Below the pieces are notes generated by a model that ran no database searches, was not told the DNA's origin, and worked only from the letters and a program-made list of their open reading frames with translations. Positions 35,002 to 44,616 of a DNA stretch of 64,000 bases are shown piece after piece (position 1 is the stretch's first letter; each line of letters begins with the position of its first letter). Position numbers and translations under genes: made by a program. The DNA comes from Anthostomella pinea (taxonomy: Eukaryota > Ascomycota > Sordariomycetes > Xylariales > Xylariaceae), in NCBI GenBank assembly GCA_963556695.1, contig CAUWAG010000006.1:3286001-3350000 (forward strand), in the 5' to 3' direction.

Positions 35002-37515
35002 CCGACGCCGCGAGGATACGGGTGCGAAGATTGGAAGCTCGGGGATAGGATTAATGGGAAGCCATTTGCCGGAGTCCCGGCAGAGACCGGAGCACCGGGC
35101 GGATGCGACATCGAGGGTCTCGGTTTCGTGACCACCCGGATCACGGCGCATTCGATAAGGCTTAGAGAGATTGAGTTTGGACTAACAACTTACGACGTAC
35201 ACAATAATTCTATTCGAACGCGAGGTTTCACGTACATAAACACCTTGGCACGACGAGGCAGTGGCATTTCATTTCTGGTAATATCGCATTGGGGTGCGGG
35301 TTTTCTCCTCTTCATGGCGCGGAAGGCATATACTCTCACCGTCGTCTCCTTTGTCTCACTCCTACAGAACGAGCCCTCCTGCTGTCGTCTCCCCAGACCA
35401 TAGCCGCCCCATCATGTGGCCTCGGGTCGCCACAACCCATACCCGATGACTCGGAGGAAGTCATATGTGTGTCCAATTCGTCCGACGGGGGTTTAATGAG
35501 CGGCGGTAGATATCCGTCGGTTCGATTGGGAGGCGGATGATTTTGTACAAAAGGAGCTTTGAGCCGTGTGCTCTCATGGCGTCGCACGATGGTTCATTTA
35601 CAGTTCCTCGATGATTAGCGGCCCTCGGCAGACCAGCTGGGCACATGTTTACGAAATAGACCTGGGTTGACTCGCGGTCGCATGACGAACAGCAACTGTG
35701 AGTGTCGACAAGAACGGCTTGTGTTGGTATTGTCATACCAAGGTCCAGAACGGTGAATACGAATGTTCTGGTGACTCGGGCAATGGGCCATACAGCAGAA
35801 GACACGCTGTTTTCCTTGTTTGTTTGTCTCTTGCTGGCTGGAATTAATATTTGAAAAGTCGCACATGGTGACTGGGGTTTGTAGATGGACTGCAAATGGG
35901 GGACACTCCATGAGACAGGGACGAGCAGTGGGGGGTGGCTGAAGCGTCAAGGCAGCGACGACATAGTCGTGCCAAGTCCGAGAGTAACAAGGGGAGAAGA
36001 GAGGAGGCTAAAAGGGGACGCAAGGCTGTATGTAATACAGGTCGCTTTTATTCCACGACAGGTCGAAAGTACAAGGCAGTATTCAACGTGACGATGAACA
36101 TACACAGACGTCGGTATCCCCTTTAGGTGGTGATGTAAGACCAAGGGCTGGGTTCTGACTCCACGTCCCCCACGATGTCAATCTCCTCACCCGTTTGATA
36201 CTCTAATAAGCCATGTATATTGCCTACTATCAATGTATGTTTCCATACATTGCGGCTGGACATTTACGCCCAGATTGAGTAAAGGGAGAAGCTCGGCGCC
36301 TGATCTGCATCAGTCTGATGAAAAAGACCAAACCTTGATCACATTACGGTCTCAAAGGGATAAATAAACAGAGGTCTTGGAAGGTGGTGCAACCAACTTC
36401 GGTGCTTGGTATACATATAACCTCGAGTAACATGAATGTCTCTATCACGTCTAATTAAGCTTTTGCTTGCTTGTTTTGTTTGGTTTGGGATGTTTTGTTC
36501 TGTTTTGGTTCGTTCCACGCCTGCCCGTCCCGATGCGGCTCGTGACAGATAATCGCCGTCTAATATACACACTAGAACATTGAGGCTGCCCTGAGGTGGT
36601 TGCGGTTCGGATGCCTGTGGGAGAGGCGCGGCTTGGTATTTCTTAATTAACAACGGTCTGGTTTGAATGAAAAGGTTTGTTTACTTGAATGTTTTCGGGT
36701 GGAAGTTTGGAGGGGGGAAGGGTGAATGAAGGGTGAAAGCCGAAGAGGTGGGACTGGGGGCGCAAAGCTTGGGCGCCGCCGGAGCGGGTACTCGTGTGTT
36801 TTGATTTGTCGACGTGCTGACCCGACGTACTGGCAGCTGGAGGAGGGGATGGCATGTTGTCGCGATGCGTCTATCCGGTGGGTGCGGGGATATCGTTGGA
36901 TTCCATTCTGAGAACCGAGGTAGTGACAACTTGGCTAACGCCCGACGACTGACTGAGGGACAATTGACCATTGACGATTGACGGCCACTCCTTCTATTGC
37001 ACATTGCCCACAACTGCCAACTCAGCTGAGCCTCGCACCGCACACGCCCTCGATCGACACGCAGTCACCCCGTGCCGCCAAGCCCCGATATTCGAGACGG
37101 CGACGAGCCTCGAGCAGCGACGAGACAAGATATTGCATTACTACTTGCCACCCGGCTGCCGAGCGAACTGAGTCGGTCTCTACATGTGCGGTTGATCGGA
37201 TCACTTTTTCTCGACGCGTGCGGATCGCTTGTCGAAGCGCGGTTGGTCTAGAAGACATCTTTATTTACAGACAGAGCAACCAAACAACGCACAACGCTGC
37301 GCGAGCTTCGACTGCCTCGACACCCTCACCGACCGACGCCATACCACCACCTTACTGCCTGTATTCCATACCCGGATCCTGCACATTCTCTACACCGGCC
37401 ACCCCGTACCCGTCTGCCGTCTCACTCTGGATCGAATCTACGCGCCGACGCAACGGCCGGCGAATACCAACCGGACTACCGGAAGCAAGCAAGGACACTG
37501 GGACAGACCGAGAAT
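35002..37515. other. Intergenic, no gene seen
   Basis: 2.5 kb between the PanE-like gene and HSK3. The left part should hold the 3' end of the former and the right part, about 36.9-37.5 kb, the promoter and leader of the latter. Short open frames on both strands show no recognisable motif. Confidence 0.5.
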
Positions 37516-38180
37516 ATGGCCAGCCGCAGCGGAAACACAGATCGCACCCTGGTGATGGGCGGAGGGGGCGGCACCACACGGCCGTCTATGGCGCCGCAGC
37601 AGTCGGGGGGCGTGGTTAAGGCGCGGCAGTTGGTGAGTTTGTGATGTTCTTTTGTTCCCGCTTCTTGGGAGTCGTAGTGAGTGGTGGAATCCTGGCTTCT
37701 ATGGAAAGGGGCAAGGTGCCATGATGAGGGTGTATCGTGGTCTCAAGGGAGACTGGGAGTTGGGGTTGAGGTGGAGTTGGACTATCACTCGAATGCTGTT
37801 GGCCGAATAGGAGGTGCACCTGCTAATGATACTGAAACTAGACACATCTGCACTCGCAGCTGGCGCAGCTCTCGGCCAACCTCGCCAATACGGAAAACCT
37901 GCTGCGCATGACGAGCGTCCAAGCTGAGGCCATGAGAGGGTTGGGAAGCTGGCATGGTGGAATGTGAGTCCCCCATTCTTCATCTGTTTTCTTGGCCGTC
38001 GCCACCTGAATGGCCGAGCATTGCTTCATCTCGCATGGCCTCACCTCCATGCATATATCAGGGCAGTGAGGAGCGACAGCTGATTCCACCTTGACACATA
38101 GGTTCATGGCAGCAAGCAAGGTTCTGGGCGAGGAGTCAGTGAAAGAACAGCCTCCGCAACATGGAGGGAGTCAGAGATGA
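37516..38180 (+). CDS. hsk3: DASH/Dam1 complex subunit Hsk3
   Basis: Three exons (37516-37632, 37842-37963, 38102-38180) give 105 residues. Exon 1 encodes a Gly/Ser-rich lead ending KARQL; exons 2 and 3 encode the Hsk3 signature LHSQLAQLSANLANTENLL, RMTSVQAEAMRGLGSWH and GMFMAASKVLGEES. Hsk3 is a small coiled-coil subunit of the DASH (Dam1) ring, which couples kinetochores to spindle microtubules. The GTGAGT donors and AG acceptors keep the phase, and the split Met codon at the second junction restores FMAASKVLGEE exactly. Fungal Hsk3 proteins are commonly about 70-110 residues. The exons are short enough to be missed by gene finders. Confidence 0.9.
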
Positions 38181-38560
38181 AGAAGCATTCGGTGAGGACT
38201 TATACAAGTACTGAGAGTTGGGATTGTGAAATCAAACTGAACGCTGCAGAGTCGGCTTTCCAGGCTTCATTGGGGCTGAGACTTATCATACCGCCTGATG
38301 AGAGTAAGGGCCACCACTGAGTCGCCAGGCTTACGTGCTTCATGACCAGTGAGTCAACAAGTTTGTGAATGGGCGAAACCACGCTGATGGTTTCACATCA
38401 GCTGGTGGTGGTAGTCTGGTAGGTCACCTCAAACAGGGGAGCGTCAACACCGCCTCAACATCAGTACAACCGCGTTTGCATTGCTGTCCTCGGCCGAGGC
38501 TTGCCTCTATAGATTAATATCCATTCATTCTGTCCGACACGTACGCCATATTCCGCCTCG
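38181..38560. other. Intergenic, no gene seen
   Basis: 380 bp between the convergent stop codons of HSK3 and the secreted protein gene. No feature recognised. Confidence 0.55.
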
Positions 38561-39859
38561 TCAACCCGCTTTGCAAAACAAATCCTTGACCGGGTCGATT
38601 GTCGCCGTGGGGTCGCCATCGGACGTGAAAGCCACCTTCATGGGCGTCCACGTCGTCAACTTGTATTTCTTCGGAATGTCAGTTTCCGGAATGCTGAAGA
38701 CTGTCCCTGGGTACCGGGCCGCTACGAAGGACATGACAAACTCCTCGCGACCCGAGTAGACCCCGTTGGCGTCCATGTCATCGACCGTCTTCATGAGCTT
38801 GACGCTCATCTCCAGCATCCGCACCGCTGACCCCGCCATCACACTCGCCACAAAGTGCTTACACGCCCACGTCCGTGTCGGTTTACTCCAACACGGCGAC
38901 ATGAGCCCTGCCGGCGCATCGGCGTACTGGGCCACCAGCACGCCCCTGTCATCGATATGGTCGATGCCCTTCGCGAGCTTGTCCTTAACCAGGAGGCCAT
39001 TATCCATCACCATACCCCATTCCCGTCCCCGCGTGTCCCTGGGTGCCGGTTTACCCAATAGCCCGGCGTCGACGTACGCAAACTGAGTGGACCCGAACGG
39101 GTTCCGCAACACCGCTTCCCATATCACCGCCGCCTTGGCATTATACACGGCGCTCAGGAATGGGTCATTGTACCACGGCTGTGGTCTCCATAAGGATGAA
39201 GGCATGTATCCGTCGAACTTAGCGAACAACGCTGGCTGGACCTGCTCGAAGTTCTTCTGCTGGTACTTGTTGTTAGGAAAGTCCCAGATGTTCGCGTAGT
39301 CCGAAATGACGAGCAGGCCGTCGGCCTCACTGCGCCATGATATGATTTTGGACGCGACTTCTGGCGGCGCGTACACGACCAGCTGATCGCCCGCGTCGAC
39401 GAGCCGTTTCAAAGACCGCATATAGTTCTCCTGCTTCAATTGGCCGTCTTTGTCGTCCGCCGCCACGGGCTTCGGATAGAAGTGAGTGATGGCTGTCGGG
39501 GCCCCTTTGTGTAGGGGCTCTAACTCCGGTTCGCTGAGGTGCTCGTCAAAGTCGAAATCGGAGTCTTCGCCTGACGAGGCATCGGACGCCGCATCGAAAA
39601 AGGCCTTCTGCCACTTGGCGACATCCTTGCCGAAGGGCTTCGGGTGCGGCTTCAGATACCTTGTCGGTGACGTCTTGGCCTTGACCCCCCAGTTTATGAT
39701 GGACTTGTTCCTGGGGATCGTGTCATCGTGGTGTACTTCGCAGACCTCGTGGTAGAGGGTATCTCTGGCCCATTGACCGGGATCTCTTTTGGCCGTCGGC
39801 CAGGGCGCGGCGAGAGCCGAGGACAAGAGGACAGCCACGAATGCTCGAAGAAAAGACAT
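38561..39859 (-). CDS. Secreted protein resembling the HtrL/YibB family
   Basis: Single exon, 432 residues. The N-terminus MSFLRAFVAVLLSSALAAPW is a clear signal peptide, and the following PTAKR-DPG is a possible Kex2 cleavage site. An acidic insert (SSGEDSDFDFDEHLSEPELE) interrupts the first third. The middle has ENYMRSLKRLVDAGDQLVVY, a block like the start of HtrL/YibB proteins, and NPFGSTQFAYVDAGLL, which resembles their conserved N-PF-S-F-WIDAG-like segment. HtrL/YibB is a glycosyltransferase-like fold family of unknown function. The assignment rests on two motifs by eye, so a plain secreted hypothetical protein is the safe reading. Two near-identical 25-bp sequences lie about 230-310 bp upstream of the start. 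Confidence 0.75.
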   Translation of the reverse strand: MSFLRAFVAVLLSSALAAPWPTAKRDPGQWARDTLYHEVCEVHHDDTIPRNKSIINWGVKAKTSPTRYLKPHPKPFGKDVAKWQKAFFDAASDASSGEDSDFDFDEHLSEPELEPLHKGAPTAITHFYPKPVAADDKDGQLKQENYMRSLKRLVDAGDQLVVYAPPEVASKIISWRSEADGLLVISDYANIWDFPNNKYQQKNFEQVQPALFAKFDGYMPSSLWRPQPWYNDPFLSAVYNAKAAVIWEAVLRNPFGSTQFAYVDAGLLGKPAPRDTRGREWGMVMDNGLLVKDKLAKGIDHIDDRGVLVAQYADAPAGLMSPCWSKPTRTWACKHFVASVMAGSAVRMLEMSVKLMKTVDDMDANGVYSGREEFVMSFVAARYPGTVFSIPETDIPKKYKLTTWTPMKVAFTSDGDPTATIDPVKDLFCKAG

Positions 39860-40085
39860 TGCTTATAAGTTACTAACTCTGCTGGCCCTTCCACTTGAGG
39901 CGTCGAAGGGAAGACGCGCCTGCCGTCTTATACTCGGTCGTGACATGACGTATTTGAGGGACAGGCCGAGCCCTGCCTTCGTGGTCCTCATCGCGGCCCG
40001 TCGCTGGGTGGCCTCAAGGGACACGCCAGCCCCAGATGACAGAAGAAAGGAATCACGACTTCCATTTATAGGATCAGCGGACTTG

Positions 40086-40110
40086 ATCACATGATATATC
40101 ATACTCTCAG
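40086..40110 (+). promoter_or_regulatory. Paired upstream element, copy 1
   Basis: Contains the perfect palindrome ATGATATATCAT within a 25-bp sequence that recurs 60 bp to the right with two differences. It is about 230 bp upstream of the minus-strand start codon at 39859, where an activator or repressor site could lie. Confidence 0.35.
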
Positions 40111-40145
40111 AAAGGAATTCCGACTTCTGTTCCGTCAGACCCTCT

Positions 40146-40170
40146 ATCACATGATGGATCATACTCTCAG
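40146..40170 (+). promoter_or_regulatory. Paired upstream element, copy 2
   Basis: Second copy, with ATGATGGATCAT at the centre and the same flanks (ATCAC before, ACTCTCAG after). Differences fall only in the two central bases of the palindrome, as expected for a dyad protein-binding site. Confidence 0.35.
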
Positions 40171-40400
40171 TCCCCACTGCTAAAGGAACGCCCATTTTCA
40201 ATAATTATAGTTCGGAATGTCTGCGTTTTAACCCGCAATCATCCATACGGACTATGAAGTTCCCGTCATGTGGAATCTTGGAGGGTAGCTACTTAAGCCC
40301 CTATCCCGAACATCGATCCGGCACGGAAGGATCGGGCCCCAAGCGCCGACAGGCCCACCGCGGAAGACCGAGTGCTTGCCACCGCTTCATGTTGGCCATA

Positions 40401-42351
40401 ACATCTCCCACCCCCCTGCGGACCACCCCCCCGCGGACCACCCACCCGCGGACCAGCGCGTTCTGACCCACAAACGCGTAATTCACCAACCACCAGGATT
40501 ATGGTGATCCACCATCTACACCATCACTTTTGCATCTTTTTTTTCACAAAGCACACTATTTGAATCCTTATCCACTGCTGAATCTCATGATGTCATTTTA
40601 CGACCGTCAAATAAAAGCTAAAGCCGCCATTTTGGCCATCCAACACGGAGCTCCAGTCCGCTCGTCAGCCCTCGAATGGCAAATCAGTCGCTCGTACGTC
40701 AACCGACGAATCTCTGGCACCCCAACGCGGAATGAGACCAGCACTCTCCAACAGGCTCTCTCACCGTATCTCGAACATAAGCTGGCAAGCTGGGCCCTGG
40801 GGCAAGCACGGCTAGGGTATTCTCCGGCGGTCTCTAAGTTCCGTCTCATGGCCCAGCGGATGCTCCATGCCACCGGGGATGCTCGAGAATTAGGGAAAAA
40901 TTGGGTATCTAAGTTCCTGTCTCGAAACCCGGAAGTCAAGATAATGAAGTCTCGTGTTATTGACTACAACCAAGTGAATGGTGCTATAGCGGCAAATATC
41001 AACATTTTTTTCGATCGGTGTGACGCCCCTGACGTGGTTAACCTCATGCCAGCACGCTGGTACAATGTCGACGAAATGGGAATCGCCCAGTGGGTTGGGG
41101 ACTCCCATTGGGTGGTCTCCGAGGCCTCCAGCAACGTGGCTATGAAGAAAGGGGTCGAGAAGGGTGAATAAATAACTGCCCTAGAGTGTGTGAGCGGATC
41201 TGGTGAGACCTTGCCGCCGCTGGTGATTCTTAAGGGGGTTAACGTACAAGCCCAGTGGTTTAGCAACCAAAATAAGGGCAAATTCACCAATTAGAGGTTT
41301 ATTATGTCGCCCAATGGATGGACCTCGAATCCCATTGCGTTAGAATGGCTTTAACGTATCTTTATTCCTCATATTCGGGAGGTCCACGGCAACACATGGG
41401 TGGTTTTGGTGTGTGATGGCCATGACTCCCACACGAATGACGAGTTCCTAGCCACCTGCTTGAGAAACAAAGTATGGTTGATCTTTTATGAACCTCACTG
41501 CTCCCATGTAGTCCAGGTATTAGATATGGGAGTCTTTAATTTGGTAAAGAAGAGGTTGAAAACCTTACTCCAGGAGACGCCCAGCGGCCGTCTGGGACTC
41601 AGGCCATCTAAGGAGGAGGTTTTGGAGTGCTACGAGCAGGCCCGGAAGGACACAATGACGCTCCTCAACATCAGAATTACCTGGAAAAAGACTGGGATTG
41701 TTCCTCGCAACAGAGCAGAGGCATTGAAGTCGAAATATGTGATTCTGGAGGACAAGAGGGTGGCCAGGCCACGCCAGAGGGACCCTAAGGCTTCCGAGCG
41801 AGCCACAACACCAGATTTTCTCGAGATGGTAGCTAAAACCATTGTCATAACACCCTCTGGAAGCCGGGCTTTGCAGGAGAGTGCTCAAAAGCTCGAAAGA
41901 AAGGACCCTTCCTTTGGGGGGCCCTCTGAGCGCTTGTTGGTGCAGAAGGCTGGCAAGGCTATGGATGTTCAGGCTGCTACCATTGCAAATCTACGGGCCA
42001 AATGTAAGCTGTTTGAGGCTCAAGTGGCTAAAAAGGCTAATACCACTCGAAAAGCAGTCAAACCAACACCAGGGGAACGATTCGTCACAATGGCTAACAT
42101 AAGGGAGGCCAAAATGGAGCTGAGGAACAGGAGGGTCTATAGGGACTCCGCTGCAGGCGAAGAGGTCCCACAAGAGGTCCCTGGTGAAGATTTAGGGTCG
42201 GAATCGGATTCTGGGAGCTGTATTATGACTAGAACACCACGATCTTAGTGTATTTAGCAACTGTGGTGGTTGTAGATGGCTTCATCTGAATGAGAGTGGT
42301 GTGGTGTGGAGTGGTCCGTGGGGGGGTGGTCCGCAGGGGGGGGTGAGATGT
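40401..42351 (+). mobile_element. Fot1-like (Tc1/mariner, pogo) DNA transposon, full length
   Basis: 1951 bp, flanked by TA at 40399-40400 and 42352-42353. The left end starts ACATCTCCCACCCCCCTGCG and the right end is its near-perfect inverse (...GGTGAGATGT); inverted ends extend over roughly 43 bp with repeated GCGGACCACC blocks. The transposase frame inside has three stop codons but no frameshift. Both ends and the target duplication are intact, so the element could be moved by an active relative. Confidence 0.92.
40587..42248 (+). pseudogene. Fot1-like transposase with three in-frame stops
   Basis: The frame runs MMSFYDRQIKAKAAILAIQ, a helix-turn-helix (ALEWQISRSYVNRRISG), a CENP-B-type DNA-binding part (ELGKNWVSKFLSRNPEVK), then the DDE catalytic core: YNVDEMGIAQW, VLVCDGHDSHTNDEFLA and HVVQVLDMGVFNLVKKR. 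A coiled-coil C-terminus follows (LRAKCKLFEAQVAKKANTT). Stops: TAA at 41169-41171, TAG at 41292-41294, TAA at 41352-41354. All three lie in one frame between the first and second catalytic blocks, and the frame stays open on both sides. Inactive as an autonomous element. Confidence 0.88.
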
Positions 42352-42353
42352 TA

Positions 42354-43536
42354 CCCACAGTGATTCCCGCCCCACTTCCTTATTACCTTCGAACACATTT
42401 CCTATTGTAGGGCAAGAGACCGAAGACGTCCGCACTGGAGTCGACGACTGTCTCGGCAGAGCAGCTTCTCGCCTAGGATTTCCTGGTATGTACCTACGAC
42501 TACGTGGCGGAGCGGTCTCGGTCAAAGCTGGACGTCGAGAACTTCTTCACCATCCTGGCCCGGAAGCGGCGTGGCGACGAACCATGCATTACCTTGCTAA
42601 ATCTTCTCTCCATTCTTCGTATGAGAAGCGCCCGGTCGACAACTGTCACAAATAGGTGCTTATCGCCTGGTTATGGGCGACGGCGAAAACGAAGGGCGGA
42701 TGTCGGTATCCATTGTTTCTTAGTTGTCCGTCGGGAGTCTTATCGAAATGCGTGGGCTGGGGCGGGCTCAGGTCGCCGTGCTTGCTTGGATATAGCTGTT
42801 CAGGACTTTGCGACACTTCAGATAGAGTGCAGCACCTGGACGTAGACTCTCTATTGCTCTAATGCTCGCTCTTAGGTTCTCGTCCACAGGGCATGGCCTT
42901 TACTCATTTATCATTGAGGGATACCTGTCAAACAGAGCGTAGGGGCTTTTAGATGGGTGAAAACGTATATCTTGGTGTAATCCGTGTTCTTGTTGTATCT
43001 GTGTGAAAAATCCTTCTGTGGGCTAAGTGGCCCAAGAATGCCCTATTGGCCTTGTTGGTGCACTGTGGCAACCTCTCTGAAAGCCACGGTGGCTTGGCGC
43101 GCCATTCAACAATACCCGGACCGAGGACCGACATGGTCGTTGCCTCTGTCGTAGCCATTCCCTTTGTCATTCCCTTTGCTAGTTATGTCTAGGAAGCTGT
43201 TTCAACCGATATTGTTTTAAAATAAAAGAAGTATTATCAAAAAGCATCCCGTAAATTAGTTTTTTGTATATATATACATAGCTTCCGCGCTTAATTAGTA
43301 TTATATCTCTTTATAGAACAACATATTATTTACCCCCCCCCCTAATGGTTGGCCTTTTAACACGAGTCTTGGTTTTAATAAAGTGTTTATGACTTCGTTG
43401 CTTCGACCTACGAGGTCTACCTAGGCTGCGGCCAGCAATACGCGGTGTAGCCTTTGTAGGAGCCATGCTGCACGGAAACTGCACGGCCTCGCCAGCCTTG
43501 TTCTGTTGAGCAGCACGTAGGCAGTCAACGCTATGC
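42354..43536. other. Intergenic, transposon-derived or decayed
   Basis: No gene recognised. A plus-strand stretch at about 42504-42640 (RSRSKLDVENFFTILARKRR) looks coding-like but cannot be extended or named. An AT-rich patch occupies about 43200-43330, ending in a C homopolymer near 43331-43341. Confidence 0.4.
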
Positions 43537-43674
43537 TTACTTGATGCTCCGTACGCCATCACCAGCTCGGTCGGTGGCAATGCCCGCTCGAGTGCTCCGC
43601 TGACACGGTACCTGGCGAAAATTAGCCGCGACGGCTGTGGCAAGCAACAAAGTGGCCCAGACTGAAGAGTGCAT
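43537..43674 (-). CDS. Possible secreted-protein fragment
   Basis: 45-codon frame starting MHSSVWATLLLATAVAANF, which reads as a good signal peptide, then CQRSTRAGIATDRAGDG. It begins only 38 bp inside the left edge of LTR-like copy B, on the same strand, so it may be a truncated gene whose promoter was replaced. A GTACC sequence after NFRQ could be a donor to the next frame (MAYGASSKHSVDCLRAA). Speculative. Confidence 0.25.
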   Translation of the reverse strand: MHSSVWATLLLATAVAANFRQVPCQRSTRAGIATDRAGDGVRSIK

Positions 43675-43711
43675 AGTGAACAGTGGCAGGTGAGACGAGA
43701 CGTTGAGGAAT

Positions 43712-43925
43712 TGTGACGGCCTGCACGGACCTTCCCACATGACAAGCCGATACTTCCCAATAAGGGAAGGATCTGACCAGAGGATCCCCTTAAAGGGGCA
43801 ACCTCCTGCTGTACCTATATCTCTCTCTCTCTTCCTTTCCTCTCTAGTCTTGATATTCTCGTCAATAGAGTAATAGCTACTTGCTGCCGGCCATGTCCCA
43901 GCTCTTCAGTACGCTCGCCGTGACA
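43712..43925 (-). mobile_element. Solo-LTR-like element, copy B
   Basis: 214 bp, reverse-complement orientation relative to copy A, with ends TGTGACGGCC and CGCCGTGACA. The flanking pentamers (GGAAT and TAATA) do not match, so no target duplication is visible and the copy may have been rearranged. Confidence 0.7.
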
Positions 43926-44295
43926 TAATATCAAGACTTGTCCATACCAGATCAGAAGCCTTGTCTTCAGATCACCACTGTAAGGAGTTTTACCTCTAGC
44001 GGTGACAGGTGCAGTGTCTCTGAATACCCACCTATCCCAAGACTTTATCATCCCTTTACTATTTCACCTATCATTACCACTGATTCTGTCTAACACACCG
44101 TGACGATGAGTACCATTATCATTCCAGAACGCCAGGATAGTTCTGAAAGGACTGGAAGACCAGTCCAACCTATCTAAACAACCCCCAATACTAATAACCT
44201 TCCCCCAAAGAAAGGAAAGAAGAAACAGAGGCACAAGGCACAAGGGGGTCAGAGCCAGCCAAACACGCGATCAAAGGCCGCTTTGACCCACAGCC

Positions 44296-44509
44296 TGTCA
44301 CGGCGAGCGTACTGAGGAGCTGGGACATGGCCGGCAGAAAGCAGCTATTACTCTATTGACGAGAATATCAAGACTAGAGAGGAAAGGAAGAGAGAGAGAG
44401 AGATAGGTACAGTGGGAGGTTGCCCCTTTAAGGGGATCCTCTGGTCAGATCCTTCCCCTATTGGGAAGTATCCGCTTGTCATGTGGGAAGGTCCGTGCAG
44501 GCCGTCACA
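44296..44509 (+). mobile_element. Solo-LTR-like element, copy C
   Basis: 214 bp, almost identical to copy A, TGTCACGGCG to GGCCGTCACA. It sits exactly at the breakpoint between the LINE 5' remnant and the reverse-transcriptase remnant. No matching 5-bp flanks. Confidence 0.75.
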
Positions 44510-44616
44510 ATCTCTCTCTCTCTTCCTTTCCTCTCTAGTCTTGATATTCTCGTCAATAGAGTAATAGCTGCTTGCTGCAGGCCATGTCCCAGCTCCTCAG
44601 TACGCTCGCTGTGACA
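44510..44616 (-). mobile_element. Solo-LTR-like element, partial inverted copy D
   Basis: About 107 bp, the reverse complement of the first half of the LTR-like unit, directly abutting copy C. Together C and D can form a stem of about 100 bp; copies B and C form a larger inverted pair around 44.1 kb. Confidence 0.7.
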
